Below are positions 14,159-21,163 of a stretch of DNA of 27,926 bases, one piece after another. Every line of letters starts with the position of its first letter. The first letter of the stretch is position 1. Both the position numbers and the translations under genes were made by a program. Under the pieces are notes generated by a model. The model was given only the letters and a program-made list of their open reading frames with translations. It searched no databases and was not told the DNA's origin. The stretch is from JACCUZ01 sp038246575. Lineage in GTDB: Bacteria; Actinomycetota; Actinomycetes; JACCUZ01. The stretch is from contig JBBRVU010000034.1 in NCBI GenBank assembly GCA_038246575.1, positions 1-27,926 on the forward strand. Direction: 5' to 3'.

Positions 14159-15163
14159 CCCAGCGATCCGGTCGGGCATCGGCATGCCGACGCCCTGCAC
14201 CAACCAGCCGAAGTCGCCGAGCCCGCCGCGCGCCGTCAGCTCGGCCGCTTCGCCGGCGTCGCGTAACGCCGCGAGGTAGCCGGTCGGGTCGGTGGTCGCC
14301 GCGGCGGCATCGGGCGCCGCTCCTCGCACGCCGAGAGCCGTCAACGCGGCCCGTTGCGTCGTCAGCGACGTCGAGGTCGCGCCGGCGGCCCGCCCCGCAT
14401 CCGCACACGCGTCGAGCGCGACGTGGCTGGTGATGTCGCACGACCCGTCGGGCACCGCGGGCACCTGTCGGCCATGGCGGAAGCCGGTGAGTGAGCCGCC
14501 GGGTGGCCGCTCCTCGCAGGCGTGGCAGTAGTCGATCGCGACTGCGACCCCGTGCCGCAGTGTTCCGACCACGTCGGCCCACGCGAGATCGCGCGGGCGC
14601 CCGACCTCGGCGCGGTCGCCGACCTCGCGCAACGGCCACCACTGGGCGAGCCAGCGAGCGTCCTCGTCGCCGGGAGGTGCGCCGATCCGTTCGTTTCCTG
14701 AGGCATCGACCTCGACGACGCGCGGCCCGTCGGACGTCAGCTCGACGACGTCGACCGGCACGTTGTCCAGCCACTCGTTTGCGACGACCAGGGCGGTCAC
14801 TCCGGTCGGCATCGTGTCGGTCCACGCGATGTCCGCCGGCAGCTCGGCTGGCCGGTCGGCCAGCTCGACACCGACCAGGCGCAACGACGGCTCGCGATCG
14901 CGCAGCCCCGCCAACAGCTCACCGCGGCCGGCCCCGAGGTCCACGACGTTGGTGAGACCGGCCGCGTCGGCCAGGTCGAGCACCGCACCGGCGAACAGGC
15001 CCGACGCGTGCACCGACGTGCGGAAGTGGTCGCGCGGGCCTTCCGTCGTACGCCGGTAGAAGCCACCGGGGCCGTACAGCGCCCGCTCGGTGGCAGTCCG
15101 CCACGTCGTCCAGCCTCCGCTGTCCGCCGATCTTCTCCCGTCACCGGCTGTCATCGTCGGCAT
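14153..15163 (-). CDS. MidA/NDUFAF7-like SAM-dependent methyltransferase (COG1565)
   Basis: 336 aa. Family features: N-terminal W-T-T-W-RTATERALYGPGGFY, GPRDHFRTSVHAS, SAM motif I VVDLGAGRGELL (73-84), ANEWLDNVPVDVV, IDYCHACEERPPGG followed by SLTGFRHGRQV and DGSCDITSHVALDA. This order is that of the COG1565 group, which includes human NDUFAF7 and Dictyostelium MidA, methylating an Arg of NDUFS2, the mitochondrial NuoD. In this window a NuoD-family gene lies about 3 kb away on the same strand. Start ATG 15163 (ATG 15154 possible); no clear ribosome site. Substrate assignment is inference. Confidence 0.87.
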   Translation of the reverse strand: MPTMTAGDGRRSADSGGWTTWRTATERALYGPGGFYRRTTEGPRDHFRTSVHASGLFAGAVLDLADAAGLTNVVDLGAGRGELLAGLRDREPSLRLVGVELADRPAELPADIAWTDTMPTGVTALVVANEWLDNVPVDVVELTSDGPRVVEVDASGNERIGAPPGDEDARWLAQWWPLREVGDRAEVGRPRDLAWADVVGTLRHGVAVAIDYCHACEERPPGGSLTGFRHGRQVPAVPDGSCDITSHVALDACADAGRAAGATSTSLTTQRAALTALGVRGAAPDAAAATTDPTGYLAALRDAGEAAELTARGGLGDFGWLVQGVGMPMPDRIAGL

Positions 15164-15216
15164 CCTGCCGCATCAATCCGGGTGCGACGGCCCCGGCCGC
15201 CGACGAGACTTGCCCC

Positions 15217-15866
15217 GTGGACGACTCAGGCTTCCCGGCGTGGCTCGAGTCCTGGTGCACCACCCACCTTGGCTCGGAGCCGGCGCGACCGCTGCCGCTG
15301 CCGCCGCCGATGTCTGCTGCTTTCGGCATTCAGCTCCGAGACGGCCGTACGGTCGCCGTGAAGTCACGCCCGGATGAGAACGGTCGGGCTGCGCACTGCA
15401 TCGCTGCGCAGGGGGGCTCGCCCAGGGCGGGTTCGAGTGCGCGATGCCGCTGACACCGGTCACACATGAGGTCCGCGACGCGGTCCACGCCGAGTCGTGG
15501 CGCCGACCGTGTCCGTGTCCGTGCCCGCGCCGGTGCCCAACCCGCCGTGGGTGCGGTGGGACCACGAGGATCCCGGGACCTGGCCGGCCGCCTCCTTCCT
15601 CGACGAGCGCGATGCATCGCGCCTCCCGCCGTACATCGAGGACACGGCTATTCGGGCGACGGCTCGGCCGCGCTCCTCGAGACGTACCAGCAGAGGGGTC
15701 GCGGCTTCTCGTGGAGGAGATCGAGGTGGCCTGGGCCGCGAGCCTCTGGCCGGCGGCGCACAACGCCCGAGGGCAGATGCTCTTCGATCGGCCGCGGGTG
15801 GCCGAGGCCGAGTTGCGTGCGCAGGCCGGCGAGCGTCTTCGCCTCGCCGGCGCCTTGGGCACCTTC
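15217..15866 (+). pseudogene. Decayed APH-type phosphotransferase gene
   Basis: Pieces of one protein are spread over three frames. Frame from GTG 15217: MDDSGFPAWLESWCTTHLG to GRAAHCIAAQ. After a run of six G (15411-15416), another frame: LAQGGFECAMPLTPVTHE to AVHAESWRR. From about 15510 a third frame: VPNPPWVRWDHEDPGTW, ASFLDERDASRLPPYIED. Then near 15655 GSAALLETYQQRGRGF in the first frame, and from about 15715 EEIEVAWAASLWPAAHNARG, ERLRLAGA. The pieces read in the order expected of an aminoglycoside-phosphotransferase-fold protein, but the segment that should hold the catalytic HGD and metal-binding D motifs is missing between YIED and LLETYQQ. So there are several frameshifts plus at least one deletion. 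The last frame stays open into the next gene. Confidence 0.75.
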
Positions 15867-15880
15867 CCGCACTGCCGCCC

Positions 15881-15886
15881 TAGGCT
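15881..15886 (+). promoter_or_regulatory. Putative leaderless -10 box TAGGCT
   Basis: TAGGCT lies exactly 7 nt before GTG 15894 of the small kinase gene and follows the last recognisable codons of the phosphotransferase pseudogene. Confidence 0.5.
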
Positions 15887-15893
15887 CGGCCGG

Positions 15894-16442
15894 GTGCCGC
15901 GACTGATCCTGCTCAACGGGCCACCTGGTTGCGGCAAGTCCACGATCGCGCGGATGTACGTCGATGAGCACCCGTTCGCGTTGAACCTCGACGTCGACCG
16001 GATCCGGGACCTGATCGGGGGCTGGCGGGCCGACCCCTCCCGTGGCGGCCCGCTGGCGCGCGCGGTCGCACTCGCCGGTGCTCGCGAGCACCTGGCCGCC
16101 GGCCACGAGGTCGTCGTGCCCCAGTTCCTCGGGCGTCTGGAGTTCATCGAGGCGCTGGACCGGTTGGCGGCCGAGGTCGCGGTCGACTTCCACGAGATCG
16201 TGCTGCTCGACTCGAAGGAACGGTCGCTGGCCAGGTTCGCGGCGCGGACCCGGGCGGCGCGGGATCCCGCACATTTGACGGCCCAGGAGCTGCTCGACGA
16301 GAGCGGCGGGATCACCGAGCTGGCGGCGATGTACGACCGGCTGCTCGCGGTCATCGAGGCGCGGCCCTCGACGGTCGTGGTCCGCACCGCGGCCGGCCGG
16401 CCGGACCAGGCGTACCGCGACCTCTTGCGAGCGCTCGGCTAG
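15894..16442 (+). CDS. Small P-loop kinase-like protein (AAA_33/zeta-like fold)
   Basis: 182 aa. Walker A NGPPGCGKST is at residues 8-17, followed by LNLDVDRIRDLIGGW (nucleoside/substrate-binding Asp region), EVVVPQFLGR and a Arg-rich lid-like segment (FAARTRAARDPAHLT). It resembles the AAA_33 group of small-molecule or nucleotide kinases, which also includes zeta-toxin-like and chloramphenicol-phosphotransferase-like proteins. Substrate unknown. No antitoxin partner is seen, so a toxin role is not supported. The frame is open far upstream (to 15444), but that part is pseudogene debris; GTG 15894 is chosen because the P-loop strand MPRLILLNG begins there and a TAGGCT box precedes it. Confidence 0.8.
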   Translation: MPRLILLNGPPGCGKSTIARMYVDEHPFALNLDVDRIRDLIGGWRADPSRGGPLARAVALAGAREHLAAGHEVVVPQFLGRLEFIEALDRLAAEVAVDFHEIVLLDSKERSLARFAARTRAARDPAHLTAQELLDESGGITELAAMYDRLLAVIEARPSTVVVRTAAGRPDQAYRDLLRALG

Positions 16443-16485
16443 CCTGACGGCGTCCGGTACCCCTTCGAGGACTGGAACGACGCCT

Positions 16486-17418
16486 GTGACCGCACCGTCC
16501 GGCCGAACGGCTGGCGACCCCATCGACCCCTCCGCTCGACCTGCCCGGCTGACGGTCGGCGTGGTCGGCGCAGGCCGGGTCGGTTCGGTGCTCGGTGCCG
16601 CGCTGGCCGCGGCCGGCCATCGCGTCGTCGCCGCCTCGGCCGTCTCCGACGCCTCGCTGGCCCGGATCGAGCGCCTGCTGCCCGGCGTCCCCGTCATGCC
16701 ACCCCCCGACGTCCTGAGCAGCTGTGAGCTGGCGTTGCTGACGGTCCCCGACGACGTGCTGCCGGGCCTGGTCGACGGCCTGGTGGCGGCCGACGCCGTG
16801 ACGGCAGGCAAGCTGCTGGTGCACACCAGCGGCCGGTTCGGCACCGCGGTGCTCGACAACGCCACCCGTCGTGGCGCCCTGCCGATCGCGCTGCACCCGG
16901 CGATGACATTCAGCGGTCGCGCCGAGGACCTCACCCGGCTGGCCGGTGCCTGCTTCGGTGTGACAGCGCCCGAGCCGCTGCGCCCGATCGCGGAAGCCCT
17001 CGTCCTCGAGATGGGCGCGGAGCCGCAGTGGGTCGAGGAGGAGCACCGGGTGCGCTACCACGCTGCCCTGGCCAGCGGCACCAACCATCTGACCACCCTG
17101 GTGAACGAGTCTGTCGACCTGCTGCGCAGCGCCGGGGTCGCCGACCCCGAACGGCTGCTCGCCCCGCTGCTCGGCGCGGCGCTCGACAACGCGCTCCGCC
17201 AGGGCGACGCCGCGCTCACCGGCCCCGTTGCGCGCGGCGACGCCGGCACCGTCGCCGCCCACATCCGCGAGCTGCGCGCCGTGTCGCCCACGAGTGTCGA
17301 CGCGTACGTCGCGATGGCCCGGCTCACCGCGGCCCGCGCCCTGGCCACCGGACTGCTCAAGCCCGGTCCGGCCGAGGCCCTGCTCGACGTCCTCGCCGAA
17401 GGAGCAGCCGGCCGATGA
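16486..17418 (+). CDS. Rossmann-like and DUF2520 domain protein
   Basis: 310 aa. An N-terminal dinucleotide-binding fold with VGVVGAGRVGSVLGAAL (about residues 25-41) and LLTVPDDVLP is followed by a segment ALHPAMTFSG, then a helical DUF2520 domain containing HAALASGTNHLTTLVNES, of the 6-phosphogluconate-dehydrogenase C-terminal type. The overall plan is like ketopantoate reductase, and the gene is translationally coupled to panC (ATGA), so a reductase step in pantothenate synthesis is a reasonable but untested idea. GTG 16486 follows the kinase gene by 43 bp; a TAGCCT box at 16440-16445 overlaps the kinase stop codon and could start a short-leader transcript. Confidence 0.9.
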   Translation: MTAPSGRTAGDPIDPSARPARLTVGVVGAGRVGSVLGAALAAAGHRVVAASAVSDASLARIERLLPGVPVMPPPDVLSSCELALLTVPDDVLPGLVDGLVAADAVTAGKLLVHTSGRFGTAVLDNATRRGALPIALHPAMTFSGRAEDLTRLAGACFGVTAPEPLRPIAEALVLEMGAEPQWVEEEHRVRYHAALASGTNHLTTLVNESVDLLRSAGVADPERLLAPLLGAALDNALRQGDAALTGPVARGDAGTVAAHIRELRAVSPTSVDAYVAMARLTAARALATGLLKPGPAEALLDVLAEGAAGR

Positions 17419-18272
17419 CCACCCGACTCGTCCACACTCGCGCCGAGCTGCGCGGCGCACTGGCTGACCGCACCGGCGAGCTCGGTGTCGTGATGACGAT
17501 GGGCGCGTTGCACGAGGGGCACCGTGAGCTCGTCCGTGTCGCTCGGCGCCGCTGCCCGGTGCTCCTCGTGACGGTCTTCCTCAACCCACTGCAGTTCGCC
17601 GCGGGCGAGGACCTCAGTCGCTACCCGAAGACCCTCGACTCCGATGTCGCGCTGTGCACCGATGAGGACGTCGACGTCGTGTTCGCCCCGGACGTGGCCG
17701 AGGTCTACCCGACGGGCGAGAAGCCGCAGGTGCGGGTTCATGCCGGCCCTCTCGGCGACGCCCTCGAGGGTGCGTCGCGTCCCGGTCACTTCGACGGAGT
17801 GCTCACGGTGGTCGCCAAGCTGCTGCACCTGACGGCCCCCGACGTCGCCTACTTCGGGCAGAAGGACGCCCAGCAGCTTGCCCTCATCGCGCGGATGGTC
17901 ACCGACCTCGACTTTCCCGTCGAGGTGGTCGCCGTCCCGACGGTCCGCGATGCCGATGGGCTGGCACTGTCCAGCCGCAACATCTACCTCAGCGACGCCG
18001 ACCGCATCGTCGCCCTCTCGCTGTTCCGGGCGCTGGCGGCCGGGGTGGCTGCCGCCAAGGACGGCCCTGATGCCGTACGCCGTGAGGTGCGCGCGGTGCT
18101 CGACACCCAGCCGACTCTCGGCGTGGACTACGTGGCGCTCGTCGACCCGGCCACCTTCACCGACCTGCCCGATGACGCGACCGGCCCGGCGCTATTGGCC
18201 GTTGCGGCGCTGGTCGGCACCACCCGCCTCATCGACAACGCCCTGCTCACTCTCGGCCCGGAGGTGGCGTGA
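17415..18272 (+). CDS. panC: Pantothenate synthetase (PanC)
   Basis: Pantoate-beta-alanine ligase: ATP-dependent condensation of pantoate with beta-alanine to give pantothenate. 285 aa. Motifs: TMGALHEGH (HIGH-type, about residues 28-36), VFLNPLQF, DLSRYPKT, RPGHFDGVLTVVAKLL, YFGQKDAQQL, VPTVRDADGLALSSRNIYL (KMSKS-equivalent). ATG 17415 overlaps the DUF2520 stop; the open frame upstream is a shadow. The stop overlaps the coaX start by one base. No panD follows, unlike the panC-panD-coaX order of some relatives. Confidence 0.96.
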   Translation: MTTRLVHTRAELRGALADRTGELGVVMTMGALHEGHRELVRVARRRCPVLLVTVFLNPLQFAAGEDLSRYPKTLDSDVALCTDEDVDVVFAPDVAEVYPTGEKPQVRVHAGPLGDALEGASRPGHFDGVLTVVAKLLHLTAPDVAYFGQKDAQQLALIARMVTDLDFPVEVVAVPTVRDADGLALSSRNIYLSDADRIVALSLFRALAAGVAAAKDGPDAVRREVRAVLDTQPTLGVDYVALVDPATFTDLPDDATGPALLAVAALVGTTRLIDNALLTLGPEVA

Positions 18273-19078
18273 TGCTGCTCGCCATCGACGTCGGCAACAC
18301 GCACACGGTCCTCGGCGTCTTCGACGAGGAGGACCTGGTCGAGCACTGGCGGGTGGCGACCGAGACGCACCGGACTGCCGACGAGATCGCGGTCGTGCTG
18401 CGCGGCCTGCTGGCCCAGCACGAGGGCGCGGACATCGACGGGATCGCCGTCTGTTCCACCGTCCCGGCCGTGCTGCACGAGATGCGTGACCTGTGTGCCC
18501 GCTACTACGCGGACGTCCCGACTGTCGTCGTGGAGCCCGGCGTGCGCACCGGGGTGCCGGTGCTCACCGACAACCCCAAAGAGGTCGGCACCGACCGCGT
18601 CGTCAACGCGCTCGCTGCCGTCGAGCTCTACGGCGGCCCGTGCATCGTCGTCGACTTCGGCACGGCCACGACGTTCGACGCTGTGTCGGCGAAGGGTGAG
18701 TACCTCGGCGGGGCCATCGCGCCCGGCATCGAGATCTCGGTGGAGGCGCTGGGCAGTCGAGGTGCGCAGCTGCGTCGCGTCGAGCTCGCCCGGCCCCGCT
18801 CGGTCATCGGGCGCAACACCGTCGAGGCGCTGCAGGCCGGCATCCTGTTCGGGTTCGCCGGCCAGGTCGACGGCGTCGTCAGCCGGATGTCCGTCGAGCT
18901 GGCCGGTCCGGGCGGTGACCTCGATGACGTGACAGTGGTCGCGACCGGGGGGCTGGCACCGCTCGTGCTCGACGAGTCCGGCGTGATCGACATCCACGAG
19001 CCCTGGTTGACCCTGATCGGTCTGCGCATGGTGTTCGAGCGCAACAGCGGCGACCTGGCCGCACTGCGCAGTCAGTAA
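18272..19078 (+). CDS. coaX: Type III pantothenate kinase (CoaX)
   Basis: First committed step of CoA synthesis: ATP-dependent phosphorylation of pantothenate, needing a monovalent cation and not inhibited by CoA. 268 aa with an ASKHA fold: AIDVGNTHTVLGVF (phosphate 1), DNPKEVGTDRVVNALAA, VVDFGTATTFDAVS (phosphate 2 and catalytic Asp region), GGAIAPGIEISVEAL, VATGGLAPL. GGAGG at 18260-18264 is 7 nt from ATG 18272, so this start is preferred to GTG 18269; it overlaps the panC stop as TGATG. The stop TAA is part of the -10 box of lysS. Confidence 0.95.
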   Translation: MLLAIDVGNTHTVLGVFDEEDLVEHWRVATETHRTADEIAVVLRGLLAQHEGADIDGIAVCSTVPAVLHEMRDLCARYYADVPTVVVEPGVRTGVPVLTDNPKEVGTDRVVNALAAVELYGGPCIVVDFGTATTFDAVSAKGEYLGGAIAPGIEISVEALGSRGAQLRRVELARPRSVIGRNTVEALQAGILFGFAGQVDGVVSRMSVELAGPGGDLDDVTVVATGGLAPLVLDESGVIDIHEPWLTLIGLRMVFERNSGDLAALRSQ

Positions 19079-19081
19079 CCT
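19076..19081 (+). promoter_or_regulatory. Putative leaderless -10 box of lysS
   Basis: TAACCT, exactly 7 nt before ATG 19089. Its first three bases are the coaX stop codon. lysS has no ribosome site in the 10-bp gap, supporting a separate leaderless lysS transcript. Confidence 0.5.
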
Positions 19082-19088
19082 TGCACGG

Positions 19089-20597
19089 ATGAGCGACCCG
19101 CAGACCCCCACGACGTACGACGACCTGCCCGAGCAGATGCGCGTACGCCGGGAGAAGGCCGACCGGATCCGGGCAAGGGGCGAGGACCCCTACCCGGTCG
19201 AGGCCCCGCGGACGACGACCAACGCCGGGCTGCGGGCGGCCTACCCCGCCCTCGAGCCGGACCAGAGCACGGGTGACCAGGTGGCGGTCGCCGGCCGGGT
19301 GATGCTCTCGCGCACCGGAGGGAAGCTCTGCTTCGCCACCCTGCGCGACGGGACGGGCGAGGTCCAGGTGATGCTCTCGCTGGACGTGGTCGGCGAGGAG
19401 CCGCTGGACCGGTGGAAGGCAGACGTCGATCTCGGCGACTACGTCAGCATCGAGGGCGAGGTCATCACCTCCCGTCGCGGCGAGCTGTCGGTGCTCGCCG
19501 GCCGGTGGACCATGCTCGCCAAGGCGCTGCGTCCGCTCCCGGACAAGCACAAGGGGCTCACCGACCCCGAGGCGCGGGTCCGGCTGCGCTACGTCGACCT
19601 GATCGTCAACGAGGAGTCGCGCGAGATGGTGCGCGCGCGGGCAACGGTGCTGCGCTCGGTGCGTGCGACGCTGGACCACCACGAGTTCCTCGAGGTCGAG
19701 ACCCCGCTCCTGCAGCCGCTCTACGGCGGCGCCGCAGCCCGGCCGTTCGCCACCCACTTCAACGCGTTCGACCAGCCCATGTACCTGCGGATCGCGATCG
19801 AGCTCTACCTCAAGCGACTCGTCGTCGGCGGGCTGGACCGGGTCTACGAGATCGGCCGCAACTTTCGCAACGAGGGCGTCGACAGCACCCACAGCCCCGA
19901 GTTCACGATGCTCGAGGTCTACCAGGCCTACGGCGACTACGGCACGATGGCCGAGCTGACGCGGGAGATCGTGCTGGATGCGGCGCGCGCCCTGCGCGGG
20001 TCAACGGTCGTCCCCGACGGTCGCGGGGGAGAGATCGACCTCGAAACCGGTTGGACCCACCTGCCGATCCTCGACGCCGTGTCGGCCGCGGTCGGCGAGC
20101 AGGTCGACGTCGACACCCCGGCAGAGGCACTGCGCAAGATCGCCGACCGCCACGAGGTCGCTTTGCAGCCGTCGTGGAAGGCCGCCGAGATCATCGGCGA
20201 GCTCTACGAGCAGCTCGTCGAGCACACGCTGATCCAGCCGACGTTCGTCACCGACTACCCCGCCGAGTCCAAGCCGCTGGCCAAGCCGCACCGGTCCAAG
20301 CCCGGGCTCAACGAGGCATGGGACCTGATCGTCAACGGGGTGGAGCTGGCCCCGGCCTACTCCGAGCTCAACGACCCCGTCGAGCAACGCCGTCGGTTGG
20401 TCGACCAGTCGCTGAAGGCCGCCGGCGGTGACCCGGAGGCGATGCGGCTGGACGAGGACTTTCTGCGCGCGATGGAGTTCGGCATGCCGCCCCAGGGCGG
20501 AATGGGGCTGGGCATCGACCGGCTCATCATGTTGCTGACCGGAAAGCCCATCCGGGAGACCATTGCATTTCCTGTCCTCAAGCCGGAGAACGGCTGA
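19089..20597 (+). CDS. lysS: Class II lysyl-tRNA synthetase
   Basis: 502 aa. N-terminal OB-fold anticodon-binding domain (VAVAGRVMLSRTGGKLCFATL, about residues 65-150), then the class II catalytic core: motif 1 around EFLEVETPLLQPLYGGA, motif 2 YEIGRNFRNEGVDSTHSPEF, motif 3 GMGLGIDRLIMLL near the end. KLCFATLRDG and the full anticodon domain mark a real LysRS rather than an EpmA/PoxA-type paralogue; no MprF-like membrane domain. Its stop codon shares one base with a downstream 41-codon gene. Confidence 0.96.
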   Translation: MSDPQTPTTYDDLPEQMRVRREKADRIRARGEDPYPVEAPRTTTNAGLRAAYPALEPDQSTGDQVAVAGRVMLSRTGGKLCFATLRDGTGEVQVMLSLDVVGEEPLDRWKADVDLGDYVSIEGEVITSRRGELSVLAGRWTMLAKALRPLPDKHKGLTDPEARVRLRYVDLIVNEESREMVRARATVLRSVRATLDHHEFLEVETPLLQPLYGGAAARPFATHFNAFDQPMYLRIAIELYLKRLVVGGLDRVYEIGRNFRNEGVDSTHSPEFTMLEVYQAYGDYGTMAELTREIVLDAARALRGSTVVPDGRGGEIDLETGWTHLPILDAVSAAVGEQVDVDTPAEALRKIADRHEVALQPSWKAAEIIGELYEQLVEHTLIQPTFVTDYPAESKPLAKPHRSKPGLNEAWDLIVNGVELAPAYSELNDPVEQRRRLVDQSLKAAGGDPEAMRLDEDFLRAMEFGMPPQGGMGLGIDRLIMLLTGKPIRETIAFPVLKPENG

Positions 20598-20722
20598 TGG
20601 AAGCGCTGGCCGCGTTGCTCCCGCCGCTGGTCGTAGGCGGTGCATTTGTCGCCATAGTGTTCGCGGTGAAACGGCGGGCGGACGCCGAAAAGCGCGAGGA
20701 AGACGACAGCGACCGGCGTTAA
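20597..20722 (+). CDS. 41-aa single-pass membrane peptide coupled to lysS
   Basis: ATG 20597 overlaps the lysS stop (TGATG), so translation should be coupled. The 41-aa product has an N-terminal hydrophobic stretch (ALLPPLVVGGAFVAIVFAV) fitting one membrane helix, then a highly charged tail (KRRADAEKREEDDSDRR) on the cytoplasmic side. Ends at TAA 20720-20722. No family recognised; it could be a real small membrane protein. Confidence 0.6.
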   Translation: MEALAALLPPLVVGGAFVAIVFAVKRRADAEKREEDDSDRR

Positions 20723-20760
20723 TGCCGATTTGCGCATGTGCATTCTCCGAGAAGATGCTT

Positions 20761-20766
20761 TAGGCT
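20761..20766 (+). promoter_or_regulatory. Putative lsr2 promoter -10 box in AT-richer leader
   Basis: TAGGCT, with a transcript start expected near 20774, giving a leader of about 34 nt that ends with the ribosome site GAAAGAG (20794-20800, 7-nt spacer). The 85-bp gap 20723-20807 is clearly richer in A/T than the rest of the window, which would suit self-binding by Lsr2. Confidence 0.45.
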
Positions 20767-20807
20767 CGCGGTCATCAATTCACGAGTCGATCTGAAAGAG
20801 AAATGCA

Positions 20808-21140
20808 ATGGCGCAGAAGGTCACGGTTCAGCTCGTCGACGACATCGACGGAGGGCCCGCCGACGAGACGGTGTCCTTCTCGCTGGACGGCGTCTCCTAC
20901 GAGATCGATCTCAGCACGCGCAACGCCGGCTCCTTCCGGGACGCGATGGCCCAGTACGTCGGGCCGGCCCGCCGGCTCGGCAGCCGGGGCGGGGCCCGCG
21001 CGTCCGGTCGCCGCCGGGCTGGCGGCGACAACCGGACGGCCCAGATCCGCGAGTGGGCACGCACCAACGGGCACAAGGTCAACGAGCGCGGCCGCATCCC
21101 GGCCACGATCGTCGAGGCGTACGACAAAGCCCACGGCTGA
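20808..21140 (+). CDS. lsr2: Lsr2 nucleoid-associated protein
   Basis: 110-aa actinobacterial H-NS analogue that bridges DNA and silences AT-rich genes. The N-terminal dimerisation domain starts MAQKVTVQLVDDIDGG and includes VSFSLDGVSYEIDLS. A Gly/Arg-rich linker (RRLGSRGGARASGRRRAGG) leads to the C-terminal DNA-binding domain NRTAQIREWARTNGHKV-NERGRIPATIVEAY with the RGR AT-hook-like minor-groove motif. Length and domain order are standard. It ends 23 bp from the convergent glycosyltransferase gene. Confidence 0.96.
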   Translation: MAQKVTVQLVDDIDGGPADETVSFSLDGVSYEIDLSTRNAGSFRDAMAQYVGPARRLGSRGGARASGRRRAGGDNRTAQIREWARTNGHKVNERGRIPATIVEAYDKAHG

Positions 21141-21163
21141 CCCACTGTTGCTCCCACGGCGGC

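Noticed and set aside
15444..16442. A single 332-aa open frame covering the kinase and its upstream region
   Set aside because: The first half reads as phosphotransferase fragments broken by out-of-frame stretches; the kinase domain starts cleanly at GTG 15894 behind a TAGGCT box.
15894..16442. Zeta-type toxin of a toxin-antitoxin pair
   Set aside because: The fold is compatible, but there is no small antitoxin gene beside it; the upstream sequence is phosphotransferase debris.
19079..19088. Riboswitch or T-box upstream of lysS
   Set aside because: Only 10 bp separate coaX and lysS, too little for such a leader.
21141..21163. Terminator between lsr2 and the convergent GT39 gene
   Set aside because: No convincing inverted repeat was found in the 23-bp gap by eye.
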